Of a stretch of DNA of 64,000 nt, positions 37,801-52,800 are shown piece by piece. Position 1 is the stretch's first letter. Every line of letters starts with the position of its first letter. The stretch comes from Opisthocomus hoazin (Eukaryota > Chordata > Aves > Opisthocomiformes > Opisthocomidae), in assembly GCF_030867145.1 (NCBI RefSeq), contig NC_134417.1, positions 11,199,577-11,263,576 on the forward strand. Direction: 5' to 3'. Under the pieces are notes generated by a model. It had not been told where the DNA came from. It saw only the letters and a program-made list of their open reading frames with translations, and made no database searches. A program made the translations under genes and the position numbers.

Positions 37801-40800
37801 AAACAGCATTTTCTGCCCTTTACTTCTTTCACTCCTGAAATGTTATGGCCGAAAATAAAATGCATTTAACAGAATTTTGATAATTTACAGATGATTCAGA
37901 GTATTTCTGCAGATAGGTAGAGACAAATATAAATTTTATTATAACGTATCATTTTTAGAAACCTTTAGAAAACAACAAAACTTACGTATTTCGCAGTTTG
38001 CACCAACCCATCCATGTGGACAATGACAGGTGTAACCACCAGGCTGATCTATGCAAGTTCCAGCATGGTGACATGGGTTGCTGTCACAGTCATTCACATC
38101 AGTTTCACATTCTTCACCTTACATCAGAAAAAAAACAAAACAAAACTGAACTTCTACATAGCGGGTGCCTCATGTAGCAGGTACATCATCATTCATTTAA
38201 TTTTTCTCTAGCTGCAAAACACCTTATGGCTCAATAGCATCCTATTCTCAGAACATCAAAAATATTCTACAACTGTTTCAAAATAAGTCTCACATAGCCT
38301 CCAAGAAGGAAACATTAACCTCATCCAGCCAGGTGAAAACAAAGTCTGAGGGCTCAGTGACTTGATTAACCTCACCCATTTTACAATGGAAAGCTCAGTC
38401 TTTTCCAAAAAATACCCTTTAATTAGCACAGATCAAAAAGCACCATTTGATCTACAAAACAGCTCTGAATGAGTTTATCTATCACTATCGCACTGGATGT
38501 TACCTTACCTGACTAAGCGAGCATCAGGCTGTAAATTATCTTGACAGCAGGTATTTGGATTACACCAATCATGTCAGTTTAAATACAAGGCCAAGGGATT
38601 AAATGGGCTCTTACCATTACTCTAAAAGTGTAAATCGATTCATAACACGCACTGTAGGGCTTTTAGCAATTGCATATTCAGGTAACTGAATGAGCTGTTT
38701 CTTCAGCTCGCAGTAACTAAGGTCAATGCTAAAACATTTTCCAGTTTCAACAGCATCCAATTAGCATATTGGCTTACCTGGAAGTCTTCAAAATGTTGCT
38801 TTCAAAATGCAATCTAGTCTCAAGCAGTAAGGTCATAAGGCACGTTAAATAGCTGTTAGCTCAGTGAAGTCTCTTCAGTAACAGGCACTTTTTGACACAG
38901 AATTTTTGAAGTTCAAAGCAGTTGCAAGTAATATCGTTAATTTTTCATTCTCACTAGACTCATTACAATTTAGCAAAGTCCAGATTAATTTATTTCCTTA
39001 AAGAGACATAGTCTTACTTGGTATTTGTCTTCTTTTGGACAAAGTGAATGCTGACAACTAGATGTTCTGTGTAACGTACAAATTACTTGCCTGCATATCC
39101 AGGTGCACAAATACACGTAGCATTTAGACCTTCGCTGTCACAAGTGCCGCCGTTCTGACAGTTGATGTTAACACAAGGATCTTTGTATAATTCACAGTGC
39201 CTTCCTGAAAAGGTAACATTAGTAACTGCCGTTAACATGACCAGTACTGACAGCATGAAATTAGTACATGCAATAATTTAACCTCGCCCAGATGAGCACA
39301 AGGATACGCAGCTTCCAAAGCTGTCCTGTTTGGCTAATGCCCACAAGACTAACGCCATATAATTTGTGGTGGCTAAGCTGTCACATACATGCCTCTTCTT
39401 CGCTCTTCCCACCCACTGAGGCTTTGGGACAGGAGAGGTAAGGCAATTTCTGCTAACAAGAACTGGTGGAGTTTCGATGAAAAACCAGTGGTATAATAAA
39501 GTATAATCCGATCAGCTATCTAATATTCTTCAGTAAAAAGTAAACAATAATTGCCTTCAGTAATCATTTTATGTAATGACTTCTTTAATAACATACATAA
39601 GCATTCGGATGCCTCTCATTGACTTTGGCAGGAAACTGAGTAGTATAAATAAGAGAAATTAATTTATTCAAATGTATAGTTAGAAGTAAATAATTGGGTT
39701 GCTCAGCTTCAGGCCTCTACTGTTGATCCCTCATTCTCAGGTGTAGGCTATGTGAATTCAGCAGCTTTGCCTTGCAGAAGGCAGTGCAAGACCTATCTGG
39801 CATACAGAACGTAAAGCACAGCAGATTCCCACCTAGGATGGGGAGAGAGGCTCTGCTGCCACTGCTACCTGCATCATTTTCTCTGATCTGATAAAACTAG
39901 AAAACATCAATACATGGAAGATCTAATTAGTGCATGGATGGCATGAAACACACAAAAAAAATAAATGTACACATGTGAATAATGAATGATTTGTGGGACT
40001 TTATAATGTATCTGCTAGAGTGAAATTAGCTTGCATTTAAAATACCTGCTTAAATTTATCCATTAATGTAAGTTTTAAGTCTAAATCTAGATCTTATTAC
40101 CATTCTTCACTTGGGAATGAATCCAAAGTGACCACTTAGCTAAAATCCTAATTATCTTCAAGTTTTCCCATTCTTATACTTTTGACGAGAATTTCAGCAA
40201 ACTGAAGGGCAGAACAGGCTTCCGAATGCTTCCGTGTGATAACACTTACAAATTACAAACACATCTTTCACTTTTAAAGGTGGTTCATGTTTCTAAATCG
40301 TTACAGTCCTGCAAACTGTAAAGGTGCATAGTCAGTCGAAGCATAAACTCATATTGTTTATTATGTATAAAAACTGCAGTACAGCTTGGGCATCAGGAAA
40401 ATGTTTCTAATCATGAGACAGTGAACGACAGCGAAGGAATTCTGTTGCTTGTGAAGATTACAGAACCCACAATGATGGAGGACTTGTAGAGGCCAGACAA
40501 ATACATATGGAAAGCGGACACGCAGCTGATCCTGCTTTATTCCTTCCCAACCTCTTTCATGAATATTGATTGTATTGCACTGGAACTGGGCAGTCTGTGA
40601 ATTTGAATTTGGCAAGTTTGAGATGTAGAACTAGACAGAAGTAAAATTAACAAGAAAATAGAGTCTTTAGAGAAAAGAAAATGAGAAAGAAAAATCAATA
40701 CAAAAAAGGAAGAAATTGGACACATCATATATCAGATGCACGTACACAAGCAAATTTATTGAATGATTGAATGATTAGAAGGAATGAACATAGTTCTCTA

Positions 40801-43800
40801 GTGTTCAACACTGCAGTTATATACAGCAATGCAAACTTATGCGAGTTATAAATACCAACCATCTCAAGTTAATAGTCATAATTAAAAAATTACATAAAAG
40901 TAATTTATTTAAAATATTTTTTAATATATATACATCACACACACATGTACTCACTTGCTACAGACCTGCTGAAACCATTTGGCGAGTCTGCCAGCAGCAA
41001 AAAGGCAGAGCGCTCCAGCCCGAGCATCCTGCAGCCAAGCCACAGCAGGCAGCAGAGCCAGCAGCCCCAGGCAGACGCTGGCGACAGCCCTGTCTGTGCC
41101 AGCCAGGGAGCGCAGGCAGGAGGGCAGCGGGTACGGGTACGGGGCAGGAGGAGAGCTCAGGGGTGGTAAAACCAAGGCCTCTAATGGCCCACGTAGTATC
41201 TTAAGCCCAGCTCTACTCATTAGCGTCACTGAAAACCTTAAGTATGGGAATGAAGAAAGCTCAGTAGCTGGCAAAAGCCGCTCACAGGCCCAGGTCCCCT
41301 GCTCTCACCTGAAGCACGACGTGCTGCGCACACAGTGCTTCCAGCTGCACATAGGGGTCGGCTGAGCACAGAACGGAGGCATAACATTACGGTTAAGTGC
41401 TCTTTAAACTGTCACAAAAAGCTGAGGGCCATTTGCTCACTAAGACTCTAAAATGATAAATTCTGTATCTATTATCAAAGAGCAGTGCAATTGCCAGCAT
41501 GAAATACATATTTAGCCACAAGCAGCTGTTAAGTGAGCATTACTTATCAACACAGATAAGGACTGATACTCTCAGTGAGAAAATGCTGGGGTAACGTTCT
41601 TTAAAAGAATTATTCTGTGCAAAATATATATATATATATTTTTAATAGTAATAACATACCAAATTACATTTAAAATGTTCTCACCGTACGATTCGGAAAC
41701 AGAATACACAAAAAAAGTATCATTTTAGCCCTCCACAGAGGAACACATCACAGAGAGCTGACATGTGCTGCTCTGGGTAAAGCTGAAATCTACTGCAAGA
41801 TAAAAGATTTTGTATAGCAAAACACATACTTGTCTGCTCTATTTTATAAATTAATTAAGAAATGCCAAAGACCAACTCCATTCGAACATATCTAGGGATA
41901 GCTGCCACCAACACAGGAAAGCAGTCACAGACCTACTACTGCCTCTGGGCTTTACAGTCTTCTAAATGAACAATCAACATAAAACTTTCATTTTTACTCC
42001 TTTGTGCTAATCTGATTCAAATACTAATCTTTTATTACTATATTTTTAACTCACTTCACTGGAGAAAATAAAATAATTTGGAAAGCCCTCCATGTAATGG
42101 CTCCTAACAATATCTGATGAAAGAATTTATTTAACAGTTATGTTTTCTTTTAAAAACCCATAACTTTCTAACATATCTTAAAAACAGCAGAAAAAAGTAC
42201 ACCTAAGAAGAACAGAGAGAAGCCATTTGTCCCCAGACAAGGACATACATTTTTCATAGACCAGCTAAATCTGAACTACTCATTTGAATAAAGATTATGG
42301 GATCAGGATCTACATTGAAGTTTTTTTCTGTTAGTTGTAGATGTGGGATTTATTTCTGCTCAGTGGAGGATATTGTGTATCTCTGTTTGTAACAGAACCT
42401 ACCATAAAAAACACAGAGACCAGTTCAAAACACAAGAGGGAAACCCCACCCACCTTCATATTCAGCAAGGCACACGCACTCATAGCTGTTGACGAGGTCT
42501 CTGCAGGTGGCTCCGTTCTGGCAGGGTGCAGAAAGGCACTCGTTGTATTCCTCTTCACAGTAAAGACCGTGGTAACCTAAATCACACAAAGAGGAAACAA
42601 AACCAGCTATGAAACACTTCCCAGCACAAATTAACAACTAGGTAACTATAGCCGGTGGGCAGATGCTTGCTAATTGAGATATACTGTGCAGACAGATACA
42701 TGTTAAGACACTGATTTTGAGGACATCTGCTCCCCATGTGAAAATTACCAAAAAAAAATCCTGGAAGCACAATGTTCTGAGAGAAGCCCCAGCCGCTGCC
42801 CCTGCGACAAAACTACCACGAGGCTGTAAACACGGAGGCTGGTGACCAAGGCTGCTGGGACCAGCATGCACACCCGCACTCTGACTGTAAAAAGGAATAA
42901 ACGAATATCGACGTACCTCCTAGATTTCTTGGATCCTTGCGTCAAAGCCACTTTTCATCAAAGTGGTGATAATTGCGTAACAGTAGTTAGAATGCCAATA
43001 TGTTTTAACTTTAATGCTGTACAATGTCAAAACACTGTAGAAGCATTAAGATACTTTATTTTTCAGAGCATTCCCAAGCTGTAGGCAGGTATTGTGGTCT
43101 GGTTACGCAGACACAGAAAGTAGGAGCACAGAAAAGCTGCGAGAGCTGTTAATGCCCACTGAGTCATTTGTATCATGAGGTAAGAAATAAGGAGTTAATC
43201 CACTTGAAATAGCACTTTTCCCGTTATTTAGCATGCCATATGGTAATTAATCTTAACATAGTTGAAATGACTTTCTAGACATAGTGTATCAGGTCAAAGT
43301 AGTACCTACTCATATTAAGTAACAGTGTTAATTAGTATAGTGTAACAGAGGAAATAAACTAGCTGTAATGCTAAAACATGTTTGCCTAATAATATTTGTT
43401 ACTTGATATTAAATAGGAAGAATCATAAGCATGGTCATTTTGAAGACTATTATATTTGATAACAAGAAGCTTATTTAATTCCTCTTCGACAGACCCAGGT
43501 TATACTTTTGTTTAATGAAAAGCTTGCTCTCTTCTTTCTTGTTACTTTATTTCTTTCTTTCTTTCTTTTTTTCTTTCTTTCTTAAGGTAGGGGCTTTCCA
43601 ACTCCAAGAAACAATGTCTAAATTTACAGGCAATTGATAAATCAACAACAAAAAAAATAGATCAGTCATAATGCTTAGAAGTACAAATAATGCATTTAAG
43701 TGCAACATAAACACTGCTTTCTCCCTGACAGACAGGCATTAGTGCAGAAGAACTGCAAAGCTGCTAGTGTGTTTGACCAATGCAAAAAATTTGCTCGAGT

Positions 43801-46800
43801 ATTTCTAAATAGTTTTTTCCCCTCTTTGGGGGTGCAGGGAGCACTTCATAATTAGCCAAATTACCTTTAGGGGAAGGTTCAGAATTTAATAGATTAAACA
43901 GAACATGTTCTCATCTTTTTGAAAGTACAAATAGAAATAGTACAAATATTTCTACTAAAACATGCATCTTTCATAATTTTTACCCCTTTCCTGGAAATTA
44001 CAGCAAATAATTGAGTGACCAGATTTTTGCATTTTCTACATCTCTTCAACTGTTAGCTACGTGCTGCTAGTAACTGAAAGTCCTACCATCTGACTTGGGG
44101 CATCACACAGCCTGCCTCCCTCTAAAGCAAACCAAAGGCCACGTAGTTAACATCACCTGAATTGACTAATTAACACAAATTAGTGCTTTGGCTGTTTTAG
44201 TAAATGGTTTGGCTTCATAAAACCATAGCACCATCTCTTCTTTACCCATCCAGAGTAAGGTGAGGATAGAAATTCTAGCCCATACTGTTGTCCACAGAGT
44301 AATGCCAGAGACACTTTGTACACACTGGCTGCTGCACTCTTTGTCATGTTGGGTTGTTATTTTATCATATTTGCTTGGTACTGAAAACAATGTAGCCTAG
44401 GAATTTTTTTATTTGTTTTAAACAAAAACTTGCCTCTATTTGTCAACTTTGCTCAATGTTCTTGAAATGTCATTCTGATGAAGGTCTATATTACACATGA
44501 AAAAAAGGCAGTTTCAAATAAGCTTTCATATTAAAAACATTGTTTCACAAAGAAAAGTCATAGAAAGAAGATCTGTCATGCTATGTTAACAGTACATAAG
44601 GACACTCTTCCCACACCCCTACCATGGATTAATTTTGGTTAAATCAGTTAAACATTTAACCTTGTCTAATCATAGCCAATATAGGTGATTCTGCCCCTCT
44701 GCTCTGTTCTGGTGAGAGCCCACCTGCAGTCCTCCATCCAGCTCTGGAGCCCTCAGCACAGGACAGACTCCCCTGTTGAAGCGGGGCCAGAGAAGGCCAC
44801 AAAAACAATCAGAGGGCTGGAGCACCTCTCCTGTGAGGAAAGGCTGAGAGAGTTGGGGCTGTTCAGCCTGGAGAAGAGAAGGCTCCGGGGAGACCTTACA
44901 GCAGCCTTCCAGTACTTAAAGGGAGTCTATAGGAAAGATGGGGACAAGATTTTTAGCAAGGCCTGTTGTGACAGCACAAAGAGTAATGGTTTTAAACTAA
45001 AAGAGTGTAGATTTAGACTGGATATAAGGATGAAACTTTTTACGAGGGTGGTGAAACACTGGCACAGGTTGTCCAGAGAGGTGGTCAATGCCCCATCCCT
45101 GGAAACATTCAAGGTCAGGTTGGACAGGGCTCTGAGCAACCTGATTCAGTTGAAGATGTCCCTACTCACTCTACGGGGGTTGGACTAGATGATCTCGAAA
45201 GGTCCCTTCCAACCTAAAGCATTCTATGATTCTGCTCCCCTCGACCTCCTGTTAGTGTGATGTAATGCCATGAATATGTACTTGTAATCTATAATATAAT
45301 ATAATACCATGCACTGAAACAGTGTTTATATGCTTTTTAAAATCTTGATTTACTCATTATATATAGCTATAAAAGCAATTAGTGAATGAGCATACAAGGA
45401 ATAAAGATGCAATGGGCATCAATAAGGATGCCAAGGAAAAGGTCTAAAATACAAAGTGTAGATTCTGCAGTGTGACTTTACTTCTTCAGATAATCTTAAT
45501 AATAAATTAATAATAAGTCAGTAGCAAAACTTATAGCCATGAAAAGAGGGTAACTTTCCTGAACAAAGAACCAAAGAGAGGGGCAGATTCCCATCTAAGT
45601 AAGTGGTAATCTATATTCACTCTCCTGGTGTAAATTTTTCCCCAAATTCTCACAGAACCATAGAAAAGACAACAAATGTCACGTCCAGACACCATTTCCA
45701 TCCACCTTCCCACTCCCTATTATGGATAATTCAAAAGAAAACTGTATAAAGATACAACATGTTAGTACTACACAAGATGTATATGCAATATACCCATTTG
45801 GTTCTGCATAAAATTACCTTTTCATAGTAAATAGCTGGACTAATAGCTTATTAAGAAACATTTCAGAAACTCTTTCTCCAAAGCTGCTAGCCAGACAATA
45901 CAGAATGAATTATGCTAAATGTTATGAGTTTTCTCATTAGCCTACGATGAAGTTTATTTAGCTTATGATGAAGGGAAGTATCCTTATGTCGTGACATCTG
46001 TAGCCAACATACAAACCACCAAAACCAGAAAACTGAAAAGAAAAACATAAGGGAAATTCCCTGTGCTGAACACAGATGTAATTAGATATTTTCCAAAAAG
46101 ATGTTTTCCACTTCTCACCTTTCAAAGGGAACAGAGGGAATTTTGTGGCTGAATAGTTGTCCGGTTTCCCAAATCAGTACGAGCCATCACATCACTTCCT
46201 GAGCACTAAGCCAGCCCACGCTGCCAGGCGCTGCCCACGCCGAGGGGAAGGTATTTTCTGTCTCCATGAGAGATCTCGCCCACGCACGCTCTCGCCCTCC
46301 TCGTCCTCACCCCAGTGCCAGCAGCATCCTCGGCCTGGTGGGATGGGGAGAGCGGGCACCCCGGGGCAGGGCAGGGCAGGGCGTGCTGTGGCTGCGGGGC
46401 CCAGAGGCGCCGGCGCGCTCCTGACAAGAGCTGCTCTTGGTGTGACTGCTTGGGAACGAGACTGATACACAAACCACGCGTTCTACTGAATCCACACATA
46501 TGTCTTCAAAAAGACTATACAAATAATTTCTATATTTTTATTAAAGAATTTCGATTGAAACAGGAGGATTTTTCATAGATAACTTCAGAATAGCAGATTC
46601 TAGTACAGTTGCTTCCTCTCTTTCTAGTAACACTACGAGTCTGCTGCTTTTACATTCGCAAGCAGTGCCAAATACCGCTATTTGCATCTTTTGTGGTGTA
46701 TAACATTTCTGTGGACACATTCAGAAAGAAAGAAACAATACCTACATTAACATTGCTTCTCCAGCTGCTGTGCCCTCAGCAGGGAAAAAAAACATATTGG

Positions 46801-49800
46801 GCATTGCATCTTCAAAAAGGGCAACGAATATTATGAAACTCTTCTTTTTCCAGGTCCCTAGACGTTGGCTGTGCCTTCAATAACAGCACCTTCATGAACT
46901 CAAGCAGAACTTGCCAGTGATGGTCCCATTCTGCTGTGCTCTCTTCAGAGGCTGGGGAATGGACAAGGAACCTAAAAGAGAACCTTAAAATAAAGATGTC
47001 CATATGTTGTCTCTTCTCCCTCTACATGACTGTCCCTCTGCTACTTGTCTGTACAAAGGCATAAAGAGATCTGTTGCCACTCTCCTCTGGATTCCCAAAT
47101 CCTTCTTTCTCTTTCTTAAGCAAAGGGGAGGCTGCCTTGAAGAGGCCAGGATGTTTGCCTGATGCTCTCTGGCATGGCCTTCAGACAGCTACATGCCGAG
47201 GTGCACTGTCTGCACATGGCTGTATTAAAAACAGCAAAAGGAGCAAACGTGAGAGGGAGCACATAATCTGTGTCACGCAGGCTGGTGAGGAGAAGACATG
47301 GGTTTTGTCAAAGCCTTTGGGTGCAGTAGACAGAGCAAATGATACAGCAGTGCAACCTCTTGAGAATATCTGCACTATCAGGTTAACAAAAGAGAGAGGG
47401 AGAGGCTTGCTTTCCCTTTATAGATCAATAAAGAACAAAGTTGAAAGCTTTTGAGGCTTTCTTAGACACTAGCTCCTCAACAGTGATTCCCTGGGCTTAT
47501 CCACACAACACTTCAGCAAATCAAGGCAGCAGGACAAAAATCCCATCTTTATGGGAAGGCCTAATGGGATACAGTGCAAGAGAGCTCCATTTTGCAGGGA
47601 ACAGCATCGTTTATATACATATATATATATATATATATGGCCACTCACTAACAGAGAGTTACATGTTATATAGTCAAGAAATAAATGTGTTCATTTAAAG
47701 TCTGCATTAGCAGACTTTATATAGCAATTAAATCAGAGAAAGAGAGAAGACATGCTCCAGATGGCAGGAAGGTAGGATGGCACTCTTACCAGCCATGGCC
47801 AGATTGCATGAAGGGTTGTCTTAATGTAGAAGGGGAAACAAGATGAGGAAACAGAAGCAATAAAGGGCTCACAGACAGTCTGGAACTGGAACTAACCTAA
47901 AGTCACTTCTGCCAGACCTTGCATTTCCTACCCCAGTTCCAAAATGCGGGAAGGGAAAAGACAGAAAGAACAATTGCTACTGCTGCAGACAGATATTGCA
48001 CTTCCCTCTGCATAGGCCCCAAGATAAAACCTGTGCTCCTATAACCATCTGTTAAGCTACATGACCAAAAAAATCAAGTGCAGAGGAAACATGCTCCATG
48101 GTGCTACTGCTGAAGTTGCCACCACTCTTCCTACCCTGTGGAATTGTTTCTGACCCTTCTCTCTCCCTCCCCTGCAATGTTCTACATGTGCTATCGTGTA
48201 TCTTTACAAAGTAGAGGGCAGGTGTTAATGTCTGTACATGTGCTTTGCAGTTTCAAACTCCATACCCCTAGGTCTTTAAGAAAGCTAAATGTAAAGCTCT
48301 GCTGCAACATTAAGTTATTCAATTTGTAGACAGATTTCTTTGCTTTGGGCCAGAAAAAATTAAAATTAGTATATTAAATATTTACATTTGAAATTAATAA
48401 CAGCAGCTCTATTAAAATAATGGAGTATAAAATGAAAAAAGGTTTAAGAGGAGGAAGAAACTGCTTTGGGATTCAGGGACTAAATAAATGTTCTATGAAC
48501 AGACACAACAGGTTCCCACTGGTTTCACAAACCAGGTTCTAGATGAGAAATCCAACAATTGAGCACAAGAATTTTTACAAGGGCTAGTTCTTTAACATAC
48601 GGTAAGTGTGAAAACACAGGAGACAAACTATGAACCTAATGTCCAAACACTGGGTATTACTTTGTTACCTGTAAAGGGCCAGGTGATAAGTATTAATAAT
48701 TGGGGGGCATAAGCATATAATTAAAGATTTAAAGGTAAAGTTTCATGTGCAATTGAAAAAATCACACACACAGTACAAAGCAGGTATGGTTGCATACGCT
48801 TGTGAATTCCACACAGCCCTCTCTGCGGACATTTGAAAAAGAAGTATATTCAACTTAGAAATATCTTACACATTTTCCCCCCATTCTGGAAATGGGAACA
48901 TTCAAAAGTATTAGACTGCTTTACAAGTAAACTTTTACAAATTAGCTTTTCTATACAAGCTATTAGATGATGTAGGTTATCCACAATGATGCCCACAATG
49001 AAAGCCAACACACAAAAAACCTTAGTAGTCAATTCCTGGTTGTGCATGTTCTGCAAATTGTGCAGATATGCAAGTATAATAACTATCATTTATCATTCTT
49101 CAGATCTGTACACTGGCCAAAAATGGATGGAAACCAAACTGCCTACCGAGCAAGGAGACTTTCACAGACCTTGGGCTAATTGGAACTGTTTAAAATTCCT
49201 GTCGTGTTTAATTTTTTTGAGGCAGAAGAAACACAGATGAAAATCCAGCTGACACTATGCCTGCTAGTAGAAACAGTGCATAAAGGAAGGATGGCATTCA
49301 GGTCACACATAGAAGCAAAACTCTGCAGCGCTTTCCTTCTGTAATGCAAAATTATATCCTCTGTCAAATACCCCTCCCCCAAAAGAAAAAAGAACATGGC
49401 ACCCTAGAGCTGAACATAAAAAATGAGTGACAGGTTCTAAAGTTTTTAAAACAGTATGTTTCAGATATACCATATAACCAATATAGAAGAGAGTCCTAAA
49501 TTGTCATTTAATAGACTTACCATCACTATATCTAAAAAAATAATGTACAGGAATTCAGGCACGTGCCTGAAAGTGAGACTTCTGCGCAAAGAAGTCAGTA
49601 GTCTGGGAGCTGGCACACCGATGCTGAGAGCCTGCAAGCCAGAAAGCCTCAGGGTCAAGAGGCAGAGATCACCCCTTTCCTACTGATGTATCGTAATATC
49701 TTTATGTAGTTCAGCGGGTTTCTTATCAAGCCTTCATAATGCTGCTAAACTGCACACAAATTTCATTCATGCACTTTACAAGTAATGTAGCAGAGACCAT

Positions 49801-52800
49801 CAAAGTCCCTGCAGGCAAAACTGTAAATAGAATCCAGCTTTTTAATATACCAGAGACATAACTCATCCACTTTATCAAACTGCTTTTTGACAGAGGTACC
49901 AAAAATGTGTTAGGGCATGCTCTATAGTCATTACTTTATTTTTTTGTTGGGTTTTTTTTTCTAAATTTCAACCTAGGAATCCTCAAGTTTAATCGCTCTT
50001 ATCTGCCTTACATGCAATAATTATGCAAACCACTTGCAAAGTGTGTTATGATCCCTCCTAAATGCTGATCTACACAGAAGTTAACTTCCATTTATCTACT
50101 ATCCCTTTAACTCATGGGGAAAATCTCTGGTTCAAATTCTGCTGCTATGACTTAAAAAAAGGAAGAAAAACCATAATGGTATGTTCATAACAATGAAAAG
50201 GCATAAAAGAAGGTAACAAATGATTCTGACTATTTCTATCTTGCTACCACTTAGGTGCAGTTCTTCAATGATCTTTTGAAATGAGTTATCCGAGTTTTTT
50301 AATTATTGACAAATTAATGACAAACTCAAATAATTTGGCATTTAGTTGCACTTCTATATAAAACAAGTAATGCTATTTGTAGAGGGAATTCCTCCTAAAA
50401 CAATCTGTCATTTTACAGTGAAGTTTACAGCAGTCTAGGAAAGGTTTGGAAAAAAGAAATTTTTTTAAAAAATACTTCCTGTTAAATTTCACACATGGAC
50501 CAACACAAATGAGTTCAACTGAAGAAGTGCCATATATGATCTTGGATGCAACCTCTATGGCTTCTCATCTGGCTAACTTTTAAATGCATAAATATTATTA
50601 AAACAAAAATAATTTTCCATAACATGAGAGGTCTGACACTACTTTTAAGTCCTGAGAGACACAGGATTAATTTGAACAAACCTAACCAACAACTTCAAAT
50701 CAGGTTTAGGTGACAAATTTCAGGAAAAAAGCTTTTATTTGTTGAAGAATATTTAACTAGCTTTTTGTTGCTTGACCCACAGGCAAAGAACATGCCGAAG
50801 AAGATTAGAACTTCCCTGGTTTACTTGGAAAAGAAATGTCTAGTTTTTCCTACCATGGACGACTTAGGAAGGGGCACTAGCGCTGGTCAGCTCCTAATCC
50901 TCTAGTTCAGAAATAGGATCCCTTTTTTTTTTAACAGAAATTTAGAAGAAAATTTTTTTATACTAATTGGGAAATTCATGTTTCTGTTGACTTGACTTTA
51001 TCTTCCCATCACTTATACAAAGGTAGAATATCTCTTCTTGTGTTTTGATTTCTACAATTCAAAGCGTTTGAATCCTGTTCTTTTCAAAACTTCCCAGAGC
51101 ATACTGATAGTCTTAAAAATGCTCTTCATCAATCTCTGTTTTTTTCAGTCAACTGTGGTTTCAGTCATATATTAAAACCCACTTAAAGATCAAAACACAT
51201 TGATATATTTTGATCACTTTCCTTGTTCTCCAGGGTTCGGCAGCTCCTCATCTCAACAGCTTCTCCACCCTCTGTAGAGATTTTTCTTGACCGTGCCCTA
51301 ACTGCTTCTACTATTCAATAACCAGAAAAACAGCAGCTTTCTGTTATGAATCCAAACAAGTTAAAATACTCTCTAGCCAATCAAGGAATAGGTTGCTGTT
51401 GCCAAGTAACCCATCCTAGCTGCTGAGTGCTTCTTTTCCCTGTCTTTCTGGATTTTTTTTTTTTTTTTAACATCAAACCTTTTTTTCCTGTTCACTCCCT
51501 CTGTTATCTAGTCCTTCTGGGGGCTGGGTGAGGAGACGAATATCCAAATGAAGCAGTAAATATTAAACTATTAAATTCTCCATTCTAAAAATGAATTTAG
51601 GAAAACAGCACCTGGCAATTTCAACTACCTGCAAACAAAAAGATATTTTGTCAGATATGGAACTAATTATCAACTGATATGAATTCTAGTTTTTGCTCTC
51701 AATGAGACAGGATATGCTAGCTCTATTTATATATGATTAGGCCTGTTGCTCTTCATCTCAATACACAATCCTTTTCTCTAAAGATTCCTCTATTATGCAA
51801 ACGGAACAGCAAAGCAATTAAACACTTCAAAAAGGAAGACTGAAAATTTGTAATGAAAGAATTATCATCTTCACCTCCTGAAATACATAAAACAAACCAC
51901 ACATTAGGAAATACTCTACTGCATCACATAACGCCATTCTTCAGATGAAAAATGCCCACACCGTTCATAGAAACATCTGAGCTGAAAACATTTGAGGTCA
52001 CTTAAACATCTGGACCTATCTCGCCACAAAAATCTACCTACCCTATGGTTTCTGAAAAGTTGCAAGCAGAACAACTGAGGATGCTTCCTGAAAAACTGTC
52101 CATAAAATGGAGGCTTTTGTTGTTGTTGTTAAATAAGTTAATACGTCTCAATGGTTAAAGCTCTTACATGAGATTCCCATAATTCTGTATGTATAAATTC
52201 ACATCTGCTGGACAGCAAATGAATTATGAGATGACACTACTATGATATTGTCTGCATTTCAGTTTCATATTTTTCTCCTTTATAAAAAAGATTGTAATTT
52301 AATTACAAATCTGTCAAATCCCATCTACAAATTTCCACAAGCTTCTGTTCATTTGTGAGTACCTCTCCAGAAACAACTTCTGATGGTCCTTTCTGTGTCT
52401 CTAAATAGCAGTGATTAATTCTGACACCTTCTAAAAATGCTGCATTAGTAGATTTCATTACAAACTTCCCATAGCCAAAAATAAAAGAATCCATTCTGGC
52501 GGAGAAACAACTCAACACAAAATGCACAGAAGGTTCGTGTTTTCTGTACCAGTTAAATTCAGACCTTTCAGAATCCATGGAAGAAAACTAGACACTCTAG
52601 AAAAGTTAGGAATGCTCACTGAACTGAATTCCAAAAATTACCTTTTTTTCAATAGGCTTTACAAAATTTAGTCAAAACATACTTCACTATTACATCATAC
52701 TCTGGATCAGGATAATCGTATTACATATGCACAGACTCTGTAACTGCACTAAGTACTATACAGCCAGTTGGCTAACCTATTACTAAAAGTATCTTCATTC

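Larger units (their letters stand above)
39205..42453 (-). other. DNER: DNER intron
   Basis: 3.25 kb, phase 1, donor AAG|GTGGGT and acceptor TTTTCAG. It contains a GC-rich patch (41000-41165) and an (AT)n microsatellite (41624-41638). No gene recognised. Confidence 0.9.

Noticed and set aside
38111..38111. Alternative acceptor six bases inside the DNER EGF exon (GTGAAG|AA)
   Set aside because: It would keep frame but drop two residues of the GEEC junction that match mammalian DNER. Retained only as possible alternative splicing.
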